DNA of 64,000 nt from an uncultured Lachnospiraceae bacterium (lineage in GTDB: Bacteria; Bacillota; Clostridia; Lachnospirales; Lachnospiraceae): NCBI GenBank assembly GCA_902789555.1, contig CADAOF010000003.1, forward strand, positions 1 through 64,000. The letters run 5' to 3'. The notes under the pieces are model-generated. The model had not been told where the DNA came from. It searched no databases and saw only the letters and a list, made by a program, of their open reading frames with translations. This document shows positions 45,598 to 53,108 of the stretch, piece by piece. The first letter of the stretch is position 1. Each line of letters starts with the position of its first letter. A program made the position numbers and the translations under genes.

Positions 45598-45621
45598 GCT
45601 GCTCCTTGGCGTGTTCAAGAT

Positions 45622-46245
45622 TTATTTGACTCTTCCTTCCCCTTTTCGCGCACGGATGAAGCCGATCTCGGTGCCTTCTTTGATGCGCTTAAAGTTGTCG
45701 CGGTGCTTTATGAACATGATGACCGGCCCGATGAAGACGATGACGCCCAGAAGGACGTTCCGGTGAAGGATGGAGAGGGCGATGGGGACGGCTATCGCGG
45801 CGGTGAGCGTGCCGATGGCGATGTAATCCGTGATGAGGGTAATGGCTGCGACGATCACGAGCGCGCCGAGGAAGACCCTCCAGTCGAGGACGAGTGTCAT
45901 GCCCAGGAAGCAGGCAAGCCCCTTTCCGCCCTTAAACTGCAGATAGAAGGGGAAGATGTGGCCGATGATCGCGGCAACGCCGGCGACCGCGCCGACGCAG
46001 GGGAGCGTTTCCCCCAGCAGGCGGTCCGCGGCGAAAACGCAGAGCGCAGCCTTGGCCATGTCGAAGAGGGCGGTAATGACGCCGGCGCCCCAGCCCATGG
46101 TGATCATGGCGTTCGACGCCCCCATGTTGCCGGAGCCTTTCTCGCGGATGTCAAAGCCTTTCCGGCCGGAAAGGAAATGCGCCATGCTCATGCTGCCTAT
46201 CGCATAACTGATGAGAATGACGGGAAGATACAGAAGATATTTCAT
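45622..46245 (-). CDS. plsY: PlsY-like glycerol-3-phosphate acyltransferase
   Basis: A 207-residue membrane enzyme with five or so helices that moves an acyl group from acyl-phosphate to glycerol 3-phosphate in phospholipid synthesis. Motif 1 is GSGNMGASNAMITMG, motif 2 FKGGKGLACFLG, motif 3 IKHRDNFKRIKEGTE. In canonical PlsY motif 1 reads GSGNxGxTNxxR; here the position of the Arg, essential in that family, is hydrophobic. This protein may be a diverged second copy. The start is ATG 46245 with AAAGGAG seven bases before; a longer frame to 46332 runs through a REP-like repeat and is rejected. Confidence 0.8.
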   Translation of the reverse strand: MKYLLYLPVILISYAIGSMSMAHFLSGRKGFDIREKGSGNMGASNAMITMGWGAGVITALFDMAKAALCVFAADRLLGETLPCVGAVAGVAAIIGHIFPFYLQFKGGKGLACFLGMTLVLDWRVFLGALVIVAAITLITDYIAIGTLTAAIAVPIALSILHRNVLLGVIVFIGPVIMFIKHRDNFKRIKEGTEIGFIRARKGEGRVK

Positions 46246-46262
46246 GAAAGGGCTCCTTTCGA

Positions 46263-46295
46263 AGATCCTTTGTCGCTTCGCTCCGCAGGATGACA
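46263..46295. repeat. Copy of the REP-like repeat (left arm only)
   Basis: AGATCCTT..CGCTTCGCTCC...CAGGATGACA matches the left arm of the element at 17734 with a few differences. It lies just upstream of the plsY ribosome binding site. Confidence 0.7.
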
Positions 46296-46308
46296 GAGGC
46301 TTTTCTGA

Positions 46309-46360
46309 ATAAAGAAAACAGCCTCTCTGCATTGCTTATAGCATTTTGCAGGGAGGCTGT
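46309..46360 (-). terminator. Intrinsic terminator of the serC-serA-DUF1015 operon
   Basis: A 12-bp stem (46320-46331 with 46347-46358, one G-U pair) is followed on the minus strand by TTTTCTTTATT. Confidence 0.82.
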
Positions 46361-46374
46361 CAAATCAGCAGAGA

Positions 46375-47661
46375 TCATTTGATCTTCCTGGCCTCGAGAT
46401 AGTAGCGCTTATCCCTCGCATGACCCATGGAGAAGGTCTTGCGCGGCAGAACGCCGTCCGCCATGACGGTCTTGAAGAGCTGGTCCTTGCCCATTGCCGG
46501 CAGCTTGAAGCCGATGGCATTCTTCTGCATGGACAGGCGTTCCACGACGTCGTCATCGTGGATGTAGTCGACGCTCGCAGCTTCGTGGGCTTTCAGGTAC
46601 TCGTCCAGGAAGGCCTGGAGCGTCCCGACCGGCAGCTGCTTCTCGGGATCCGGCACGGTCACGAAGCCATGTCCGCCGCCGAAGAGATATTCGATCACGT
46701 GGCCTTCGCCGATGCCGTCGTGCGCGCCGGGATGCGCGGCGAAGAAGGCCGTCATGACGTCTTCCGGATCGACGCCGAAGACCACCCGGTGGATGGGTTC
46801 GAACTGCAGGGCGTCATCATGGTTGTTGACGAGTTCCACGAGCGCGTAGCGGGCAGGAGAGGCGTAAGCTGCCTCGCCTTCGCGGGCTTTCAGGTCTTCA
46901 AAGCACTGCTTCGCGGTGGCAAGAGAGTGGTTGCCGTCGCCCATGGCATAAAGAAGCGGAGCGGCATCTTTCAGGCCGTATTTTGCTTCCTGGACTTCAG
47001 GGCACTTCAGGGCGTTCAGCGCGGCCGAGACGGCGGCTTTCTGCGCGCTGTTAAGGAGCCAGCCTCTGATATGGCCGCCGCCCTGCATCAGCTCGAAATC
47101 GTAGACCGGCTGCATGCCGTCCGTTCCTGCAGTCAGCGGTTCGATGACGGTCTTTTCCGGGTCGTCGATCAGCACCATGATGTGCGGAAGCTCGATCGGA
47201 GCGTCCCTGCGGACCCGTACCCGCGGCGGGATGCGGTCAAGGACCGTGCCTTCGGTCGCGCGGATGAGGGCGCCGCTGCCGGGGGTGAAGTCGTAGCAGT
47301 CAAGGTCGACCTTGCCGATCAGACCGTGACGGACCCTGCCGTCCGTTTGCGTGCGCTCGACGTAGATCAGAGCGTCTTCATACGTTCTGAAGATGCCGTC
47401 GGCAAGATATTTTTTCATGGACGCGTTGATCGCGGCGATCTGCGCATCAACGTCCGCGTCGTTTAAGTGCGCTTCCGGCAGGATCAGGCGGTAGGCAGAG
47501 GGGGCGTCCCCGACCTGCTCTTCCACGGCCTGCCAGTACTCGGGCTCGGAGGTGAACTGGTCGCAGGCGATGACCGCCCATTTGGTCATGTCCGTGCCGT
47601 CTTTCGGCAGGAGAATATCGGCCGGTGCAAAGCCGAGGCCGTCAAATAAATGAGTATTCAT
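46375..47661 (-). CDS. DUF1015-family protein linked to serine synthesis
   Basis: A 428-residue cytosolic protein starting MNTHLFDGLGFAPADILLP, with KWAVIACDQFTSEPEYW, the family's N-terminal hallmark, and later LLYAMGDGNHSLATAK and VELVNNHDDALQFEPIHRVV. DUF1015 proteins often sit beside serA and serC in anaerobes, and here it is third in that operon. No phosphoserine phosphatase is in the window. Its HS-containing GDGNHSLATAK motif looks like an active site, but the reaction is not established in my knowledge. The start at 47661 has AAAGGAAAG upstream; a GTG/ATG five codons earlier overlaps it. A hairpin between serA and this gene may limit its expression. Confidence 0.85.
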   Translation of the reverse strand: MNTHLFDGLGFAPADILLPKDGTDMTKWAVIACDQFTSEPEYWQAVEEQVGDAPSAYRLILPEAHLNDADVDAQIAAINASMKKYLADGIFRTYEDALIYVERTQTDGRVRHGLIGKVDLDCYDFTPGSGALIRATEGTVLDRIPPRVRVRRDAPIELPHIMVLIDDPEKTVIEPLTAGTDGMQPVYDFELMQGGGHIRGWLLNSAQKAAVSAALNALKCPEVQEAKYGLKDAAPLLYAMGDGNHSLATAKQCFEDLKAREGEAAYASPARYALVELVNNHDDALQFEPIHRVVFGVDPEDVMTAFFAAHPGAHDGIGEGHVIEYLFGGGHGFVTVPDPEKQLPVGTLQAFLDEYLKAHEAASVDYIHDDDVVERLSMQKNAIGFKLPAMGKDQLFKTVMADGVLPRKTFSMGHARDKRYYLEARKIK

Positions 47662-47674
47662 GATCTTTCCTTTC

Positions 47675-47726
47675 AAAAAAGCCGTGAAGAGAAACTGCTG
47701 CTGTCATGCAGTCCGTTCACGGCTTT
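47675..47726 (-). terminator. Hairpin terminator/attenuator between serA and DUF1015
   Basis: An 11-bp stem (47678-47688 with 47716-47726) is followed on the minus strand by a T-run (47675-47680) and then at once by the ribosome binding site of the DUF1015 gene. Its position inside an apparent operon suggests partial termination. Confidence 0.72.
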
Positions 47727-47734
47727 CCGCTGTT

Positions 47735-48649
47735 TTATTCAAAGAATCCCTTGACGACGCTGATCAGCTCTTTTCCGATCTTCTTCTGGGCTTCTTTCGT
47801 GCCCGCACCGACGTGCGGCGTGCAGCTGACGGCAGGGTGTTCGGCGAGCGCCCAGTTGGGTTCCTTCTCGCTCAGCCAGACGTCAAGGCCGGCGGCTTTC
47901 ACCTTGCCGGAATTCAGGGCATCCAGGAGGGCAGCCTCGTCCACGTTGGAGCCGCGGGAGACGTTGATGATCACCACGCCGTCCTTCATCTTCGCGATCG
48001 CTTCGGCATCGATGATGGGCTTTTCGCCGCTCGGGGCGCAGAGGCAGACGACGTCGGAATTCGCCAGCAGCTCATCCATGGTCACGAAATGCATGGTCTC
48101 GCATTCGACGCCTTCAGGTTTATTGCGGTGGACGACAGACAGGACGTTCATGCCGAGTGCCTGTGCCTTCTTTCCGACCAGGCGGCCGATGCGGCCGTAG
48201 CCGATGACGCCCATGGTCTTGCCTTCCAGTTCAAATCCCTTGGAATAGGCTTTCTTCTCCCACAGATGCTCGCGCATGGTGTGGCCGGCAAGGGAAATGT
48301 ATCTGGCGCAGGAGAAGAGGTGTGCGATCGCAAGCTCCGCTACTGCATTGGAGGAGGAGTTTGGGGTATTCTTCACGGCGATGCCGTTCGCTTCCGCGTA
48401 CTTGACGGCGATATTGTCGACGCCGACGCCGGCGCGGATGATGAGTTTCAGGCGGGAGCCCTTCGCTTCATCGATCTGCGCTTCCTTGATCTTGGTCGCG
48501 GAGCGGATGATGACACAGTCAAAGTCGCGGAGCGCCGCACCGAGCTCAGCCGGTTCATAGAATTTCTCGACGATCTCGTAACCGTCGTTCCGTAAGGTCT
48601 CAACTGCCGCGGCATCCATGCCGTCGGTCACTAAGATACGAATTGCCAT
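47735..48649 (-). CDS. serA: D-3-phosphoglycerate dehydrogenase, short form without ACT domain
   Basis: A 304-residue D-2-hydroxyacid dehydrogenase. NAD motif GVIGYGRIGRLVG (~139-151), the catalytic Arg in INVSRGSNVDE, the Glu in WLSEKEPN and the His in TPHVGAGT are all present. It oxidises 3-phosphoglycerate, the first step of serine synthesis. It stops right after the substrate/NAD domains and lacks the ACT or ASB domains that give serine feedback in longer SerA, so inhibition by serine is not expected. It lies 18 bp after serC in the operon. RBS AAAGGAT. Confidence 0.92.
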   Translation of the reverse strand: MAIRILVTDGMDAAAVETLRNDGYEIVEKFYEPAELGAALRDFDCVIIRSATKIKEAQIDEAKGSRLKLIIRAGVGVDNIAVKYAEANGIAVKNTPNSSSNAVAELAIAHLFSCARYISLAGHTMREHLWEKKAYSKGFELEGKTMGVIGYGRIGRLVGKKAQALGMNVLSVVHRNKPEGVECETMHFVTMDELLANSDVVCLCAPSGEKPIIDAEAIAKMKDGVVIINVSRGSNVDEAALLDALNSGKVKAAGLDVWLSEKEPNWALAEHPAVSCTPHVGAGTKEAQKKIGKELISVVKGFFE

Positions 48650-48667
48650 GGTCTTATCCTTTCCGTC

Positions 48668-49756
48668 TCAGTGTTTCGCTTCGTAGTCTTTCAGGAAAGC
48701 AACAAGGGCTTCGACGCCTTCCTTCGGCATGGCGTTGTAAATGGAGGCTCTGAGGCCGCCCACGCTCTTGTGGCCTTTCAGGTTGCTGAAGCCGGCGGCG
48801 ACGGAGGCTGCGACGACGTCCGCATCCATTTCCTTGCTCGGGGTGACGAACGGCACGTTCATCAGGGAGCGGTCCTTCTTCACGACGGCGCCCTTGAAGA
48901 GTTTGCTGCTGTCCAGGAAATCGTACAGGACGGCGGCCTTTTCTTCGTTGAGCTTATTCATCGCTTCCAGTCCGCCGATGGTGTTCTGCAGATATTTGAA
49001 CACTTTGCCGCAGCAGTAGATAGCCCAGCAGTTCGGGGTGTTGTAGAGGGAGGCGGCGTCGGCATGAGTCTTGTAGCTCATGTAGGTCGGGACGAAATGC
49101 GGCAGATCGTCGCGGATCAGATCCTCGCGGATGATCACGACGGCAAGGCCGGCAGGACCCACGTTCTTCTGCACGCCGGCCCAGATGAGGCCGTACTTGG
49201 AGACGTCGCAGGGACGGGAGAGGAACATGGAGGACTGGTCGGAAACGAGGACGTGGCCTTTGGTGTTCGGCAGCTCAAAGTAGGTGGTGCCGTTGATGGT
49301 CTCGTTCTCGCAGATGTAGACGTAGTCGGCGTCTTCCGGGATGTCCAGATCGGAGCAGTCCGGAATGTAGCTGAAGTTCTTATCCTTCGAAGAGGCGGCG
49401 ATGATCACTTCGCCGTATTTTTTTGCTTCGTTAATGGCCTTCTTGGACCAGGAACCGGTCTCGATGTAGACGGCCTTGCCGTTCTTCATCAGATTCATGG
49501 GGACCATGGCGAACTGCAGGGTGCCGCCGCCCTGGATGAAGAGGACCTTGTAATTGTCCGGGATATTCATCAGTTTACGGAGATCGGCTTCCGCATCCTG
49601 AATGATCTGCTCGAAGACCTTGGAGCGGTGGCTCATTTCCATCACGCACATGCCGCTGCCGCGGTAGTTCATCATCTCGTCACGGATCTCTTCCAGCACG
49701 GGTTCCGGCATCATGGCGGGGCCGGCGGAGAAGTTAAAAGTACGACCGTAATTCAT
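48668..49756 (-). CDS. serC: Phosphoserine aminotransferase
   Basis: A 362-residue PLP enzyme that makes phosphoserine from 3-phosphohydroxypyruvate and glutamate. It starts NYGRTFNFSAGPAMMPEPVL, and the PLP lysine is in IWAGVQKNVGPAG (~195). The C-terminal GHKSVGGLRASIYNAM is typical. I start at ATG 49756, with GGAGGA seven bases upstream; a 12-codon extension to 49792 covers that site. It is first in the leftward operon serC-serA-DUF1015 and divergent from the AraC regulator across 131 bp. Confidence 0.96.
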   Translation of the reverse strand: MNYGRTFNFSAGPAMMPEPVLEEIRDEMMNYRGSGMCVMEMSHRSKVFEQIIQDAEADLRKLMNIPDNYKVLFIQGGGTLQFAMVPMNLMKNGKAVYIETGSWSKKAINEAKKYGEVIIAASSKDKNFSYIPDCSDLDIPEDADYVYICENETINGTTYFELPNTKGHVLVSDQSSMFLSRPCDVSKYGLIWAGVQKNVGPAGLAVVIIREDLIRDDLPHFVPTYMSYKTHADAASLYNTPNCWAIYCCGKVFKYLQNTIGGLEAMNKLNEEKAAVLYDFLDSSKLFKGAVVKKDRSLMNVPFVTPSKEMDADVVAASVAAGFSNLKGHKSVGGLRASIYNAMPKEGVEALVAFLKDYEAKH

Positions 49757-49824
49757 CACAGTTCCTCCTTGAATATGCATGCCCTGGGGCAATTGTTTAC
49801 TGCTTTGCGATAATAAAATTATAG

Positions 49825-49853
49825 TTGCATATTTAGCGGAATAATATCATAAT
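49825..49853 (+). promoter_or_regulatory. Promoter of the AraC gene
   Basis: TTGCAT (49825-49830), 17 bp, CATAAT (49848-49853), 34 bp before ATG 49888. A minus-strand TATAAT (49818-49823) may serve serC, but its -35 is poor. Confidence 0.55.
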
Positions 49854-49887
49854 AAAGGATGAAAATATAACAGGATTGAGAATTGAT

Positions 49888-50784
49888 ATGATTTCGATAA
49901 GCGTACTTGACGATCAGAAGGAGATAAAGCAGCACGGGACCGCGGAATTCCCCGTGGCGGTCTACCATTACGTCATGAGCGAGTGCGTTCTGGGCTACAT
50001 CAACTGGCACTGGCATGATGAGATCCAGCTCTGCGTGGTGACGAAAGGACGCATGAATTTTCAGGTAAGCGGGGCGCAGTACCTGCTTGCAGAGGGCGAA
50101 GGCTTCTTCGTGAACAGCGGACGCCTTCACATGGCAAGGCCGGTCGGTGATCCGGACTCCGCCTACCTCTGCCTGGATTTTCATCCGCGGATGCTGGGCG
50201 GCTTCCCCGGCTCCGTCTCGGCAAGAAAATACGTGGAGCCCTATGTCGGCGCCGGCGGACCGGAACACGGCTCTCTGAAAAAAGAGATCCCCTGGCAGCA
50301 CGAACTGCTGGAGGAGATCCGGGCGATCGGTGCGCTCTACGACGCGAAAACTTTCGGCTATGAGATGGCCATTCAGGCACGGATCAGCCTGCTGTGGCTG
50401 GCGCTCCTGCAGGGGACTGCGGCGGGGAACTCAGGCGAGGAGAGCGGGCAGGAGGAGACCGGCGAACTCGTGCGCCGCATCATGGCATACCTGCGGGCGC
50501 ATTTTGCCGAGCCCGTGAGTCTTGAGGGGATCGCCCGCGAGGTGATGTACTCCGGCAGCGAGTGCTGCCGGCAGTTCAAGCGGACGACCGGCGAAACGAT
50601 CTTCCATTACCTGAAGGCCTACCGCCTCGCGAGGGCAACCGAACTTCTCGAGGAGACCGACTGGCCGGTCTCCCGCATCGCGCTTGAGACCGGATTCTGC
50701 TCTTCGTCCTACTTCATCGAAGCCTTCCGCGCCGAGCTGAAGACCACGCCGCTCAAATACCGGAGCCGAGTTTCATATAAATAG
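49888..50784 (+). CDS. AraC-family transcriptional regulator
   Basis: A 298-residue regulator. The N-terminal cupin-like ligand domain has INWHWHDEIQLCVVTKGRMN and LAEGEGFFVNSGRLHMA, typical of sugar- or metabolite-binding AraC members. The two helix-turn-helix motifs lie in ~195-295: LEGIAREVMYSGSECCRQFK and RIALETGFCSSSYFIEAFRA. The target is not known; it stands between the divergent serC operon and the liv operon, so either may be regulated. I use ATG 49888 because its frame reads with ISISVLDDQK; a TTG at 49876 in the same frame is possible. Confidence 0.85.
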   Translation: MISISVLDDQKEIKQHGTAEFPVAVYHYVMSECVLGYINWHWHDEIQLCVVTKGRMNFQVSGAQYLLAEGEGFFVNSGRLHMARPVGDPDSAYLCLDFHPRMLGGFPGSVSARKYVEPYVGAGGPEHGSLKKEIPWQHELLEEIRAIGALYDAKTFGYEMAIQARISLLWLALLQGTAAGNSGEESGQEETGELVRRIMAYLRAHFAEPVSLEGIAREVMYSGSECCRQFKRTTGETIFHYLKAYRLARATELLEETDWPVSRIALETGFCSSSYFIEAFRAELKTTPLKYRSRVSYK

Positions 50785-50805
50785 AATTATTTTTTCAAAA
50801 ATCTC

Positions 50806-50834
50806 TTGACACGAATAAAAACAAGGCATAGAAT
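50806..50834 (+). promoter_or_regulatory. Promoter of the liv operon
   Basis: A perfect TTGACA (50806-50811), 17 bp, TAGAAT (50829-50834). It drives a ~230-base leader with a short peptide and a terminator before livJ. Confidence 0.85.
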
Positions 50835-50876
50835 AGCCGCATATTAAGTTTTTCCTTCTGAGAGGAGTTATGCCCC

Positions 50877-50981
50877 ATGTTCACCCTTTCGTCCGGTATC
50901 ATTCTTGTACTGGTAAGCCTGCTGGTCATCGTACGGCAGGCTGTTCTCCGTGTGGACAAAAGCATAAGGCAGAGCTGTTAG
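50877..50981 (+). CDS. Candidate branched-chain amino acid leader peptide (34 residues)
   Basis: The ATG lies nine bases after GAGGAG. Residues 8-19 are GIILVLVSLLVIV-like (IILVLVSLLVIV): 11 of 12 are Ile, Leu or Val. The total is 34 residues ending RQSC. The codon run sits inside a hairpin (50916-50942) and the reading frame ends just 20 bases before a terminator hairpin. The pattern matches the ilv/ivb/leu leader peptides of enteric bacteria, where a stalled ribosome at scarce Ile/Leu/Val prevents termination; here it would tune a Leu/Ile/Val transporter. A small membrane protein is the alternative. A second ATG at 50870 is in another frame, too close to the ribosome binding site. Confidence 0.62.
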   Translation: MFTLSSGIILVLVSLLVIVRQAVLRVDKSIRQSC

Positions 50982-51001
50982 GCGGAAGGAGTTTTCAAGA
51001 T

Positions 51002-51036
51002 AAAAACGGCCTCGCAGCAGCGGGGCCGTTTTTATA
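51002..51036 (+). terminator. Terminator in the liv leader (putative attenuator)
   Basis: A 10-bp stem (51002-51011 with 51024-51033) containing AAAAACGGCC and GGCCGTTTTT, with a 12-base loop and then TATAT. It stands between the leader peptide and livJ. I could not identify a convincing antiterminator. Confidence 0.85.
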
Positions 51037-51068
51037 TATTCCCAGCAAGGAAGCAGGAGGAAATAAAA

Positions 51069-52226
51069 ATGAAGAAACTGTTGAGCCTGGTACTGACCGT
51101 TATGATGGTCATGAGCCTTGCCGCATGCGGCGGCGATAAGCCCGCGAGCACTCCCGCAGGCACGGAAGGAACGAAGGAGACGCTGAAGATCGGCGGCATC
51201 GGCCCGCTGACCGGCGACTATGCGAACTACGGCATCTCGGTCAAGCAGGGCGCGGAGCTGGCCGTAAAGGAGATCAACGCGGCAGGCGGCATCGCCGGAC
51301 AGCAGCTGGAACTCTCGTTCCAGGATTCCCAGGGCGATCCCGAGAGCGCGGTGAACGCTTACGGGAAACTCCTTGACTGGGGCATGAAGCTGTCTCTCGG
51401 CTGCGTGTTCTCCGGCGAAACGGCGACGGTCGTCGCGGCAGCGAAGGATGACGACATCCTCCTGCTGACCCCGAGCGGCTCCTCCGACAAGATCCTGGAG
51501 AGCAACGACAAAGCGTTCCGTGTCTGCTTCAACGACTCCTATCAGGGCGTCGTGGCGGCCGATTTCATCAAGGATCATGATATCGCCGACAAGGTAGCGG
51601 TCCTGTATCAGAGCGACTACGATTACTCCGTCGGCCTGTATGAAGCGTTCAAAGGCGAATGCGACAAGCTCGGCATTTCCATCGCCGAGGTCCAGACCTT
51701 CACCGAAGGCACCAAGACCGACTTCACCACGCAGATCAACAAGCTTCTGGCGGCCGACGTCAAGATGATCTTCATCCCGATCTACGCGGAGCCCGCCTCG
51801 ACCTTCCTGACCCAGGCCAAGGGCAAGTTCGGCGATGACGTTTACTTCTTCGGCGCCGACGGCCTGGACGGTATTCTGGAAAAGGTCGCGCAGGACGTGA
51901 GCATTGCGAACAACGTGCTGATGCTGACTCCGTTTGCCGCGGACAGCACCGAGGCGAACGTGCAGGCTTTCGTGAAAGCTTACCAGGAAGCCTACAAATC
52001 CACGCCCGACCAGTTCGCCGCCGACGGCTATGACGCCGTCTACGCACTGAAGGCTGCGATGGAAAAGGCAGGTTCGTCCAGCGGCGCGGCCATGGCGAAG
52101 GCCATGACCGAGATCGAAGTGCCCGGCGTTACCGGTACGATGAAGTGGACTGCGGACGGCAATACCCAGAAGAAAGCCATGGCCATCATTTACAAGGACG
52201 GCACCGGCAGCCTGTTCGGACAGTGA
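51069..52226 (+). CDS. livJ: Branched-chain amino acid ABC transporter, substrate-binding lipoprotein
   Basis: A 385-residue lipoprotein. The signal (MKKLLSLVLTVMMVMSLAAC) ends in a lipobox SLAAC, so Cys-20 is the lipid-modified residue. A short Ala/Thr/Gly linker is followed by the LivJ-type binding fold (GGIGPLTGDYANYGISVKQG start). The ligand is inferred from family and the HMGF neighbours. AGGAGG precedes the ATG. First structural gene of the five-gene operon. Confidence 0.93.
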   Translation: MKKLLSLVLTVMMVMSLAACGGDKPASTPAGTEGTKETLKIGGIGPLTGDYANYGISVKQGAELAVKEINAAGGIAGQQLELSFQDSQGDPESAVNAYGKLLDWGMKLSLGCVFSGETATVVAAAKDDDILLLTPSGSSDKILESNDKAFRVCFNDSYQGVVAADFIKDHDIADKVAVLYQSDYDYSVGLYEAFKGECDKLGISIAEVQTFTEGTKTDFTTQINKLLAADVKMIFIPIYAEPASTFLTQAKGKFGDDVYFFGADGLDGILEKVAQDVSIANNVLMLTPFAADSTEANVQAFVKAYQEAYKSTPDQFAADGYDAVYALKAAMEKAGSSSGAAMAKAMTEIEVPGVTGTMKWTADGNTQKKAMAIIYKDGTGSLFGQ

Positions 52227-52228
52227 TT

Positions 52229-53107
52229 ATGATCGAATTCATTAAGACACTCATCAGCGGTCTGGGACTGGGGAGCATCTACGCCCTGATCGCTCTCGGA
52301 TACACGATGGTCTACGGCATCGCGAAGATGCTGAACTTCGCGCACGGCGACGTGATCATGGTCGGCGCCTACGCCGGCATCGTAGCCTTCACCTCGGCAG
52401 GCCTGCCGCCGGTCTTTACGGTCTTTCTGTCCGTCCTGGCCTGCACGCTGCTCGGCATCACTATCGAACACTTTGCCTATAAGCCCCTTCGCGGGGCTTC
52501 TTCGCTGAGCGTCCTCATCACCGCCATCGGCATGAGCTACCTGCTCCAGAACCTGGCGCTGATGATCTTCGGCTCGCAGCAGAAGGCCTACCCGCAGTAC
52601 ATCAAACTCGGTCAGGTCTCGATCGGCCCCGTTACGGTCGACGGCATCACGCTGCTGACGCTCGGCGTTACCGCCTGCATCATGGTCGGCATGAGCCTTT
52701 TCATCAACCGGACGAAACTCGGCAAGGCCATGCGGGCGGTCGCCGAAGACCGCGGTGCGGCGGAACTCATGGGCATCAGCGTGGACAGGACCATTGCCCT
52801 GACCTTTGCCATCGGTTCCGCTCTTGCGGCCGTCGCGAGCATGTGCTACGGCCTCACCTACGTCTACATCAAGCCGACGACCGGCGCCATGCCCGGCATC
52901 AAGGCCTTTACGGCTGCGGTGTTCGGCGGCATCGGCTCCCTGCCGGGCGCCATGCTCGGCGGCATTGCCCTCGGCGTGATCGAGCAGATGGCCAAGACCT
53001 ACATTTCTCCGCTGTGGGCTGATGCCATCGTGTTTGCCGTCCTGGTCCTCGTTCTGGTGGTTCGTCCCACCGGTCTGCTGGGCAAGGAGATCCAGGAGAA
53101 GGTGTGA
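52229..53107 (+). CDS. livH: Branched-chain amino acid ABC permease LivH
   Basis: A 292-residue permease with about eight membrane helices. It starts MIEFIKTLISGLGLGSIYAL and contains GYTMVYGIAKMLNFAHGD, the family's hallmark, plus GIKAFTAAVFGGIGSLPGAM. The start lies 2 bp after the livJ stop. An in-frame ATG at 52145 lies inside livJ and is rejected. It pairs with LivM in the membrane. Confidence 0.95.
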   Translation: MIEFIKTLISGLGLGSIYALIALGYTMVYGIAKMLNFAHGDVIMVGAYAGIVAFTSAGLPPVFTVFLSVLACTLLGITIEHFAYKPLRGASSLSVLITAIGMSYLLQNLALMIFGSQQKAYPQYIKLGQVSIGPVTVDGITLLTLGVTACIMVGMSLFINRTKLGKAMRAVAEDRGAAELMGISVDRTIALTFAIGSALAAVASMCYGLTYVYIKPTTGAMPGIKAFTAAVFGGIGSLPGAMLGGIALGVIEQMAKTYISPLWADAIVFAVLVLVLVVRPTGLLGKEIQEKV

Positions 53108-53108
53108 C

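Noticed and set aside
43129-46293. A 1054-codon plus-strand frame across the P-type ATPase and plsY region
   Set aside because: Its translation is rich in Arg, Asp, Gly, His and Glu with no domain. The opposite strand carries clear P-type ATPase and PlsY motifs. It is an antisense shadow in GC-rich DNA.
46246-46332. An N-terminal extension of PlsY
   Set aside because: The extra codons are the REP-like repeat and part of a terminator, and would bypass the clear AAAGGAG before ATG 46245.
50870-51139. An 89-codon frame starting at the ATG seven bases before the leader peptide start
   Set aside because: The ATG is only two bases from the GAGGAG, the frame runs through the terminator into livJ, and the composition is not protein-like. 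The 50877 start fits better.
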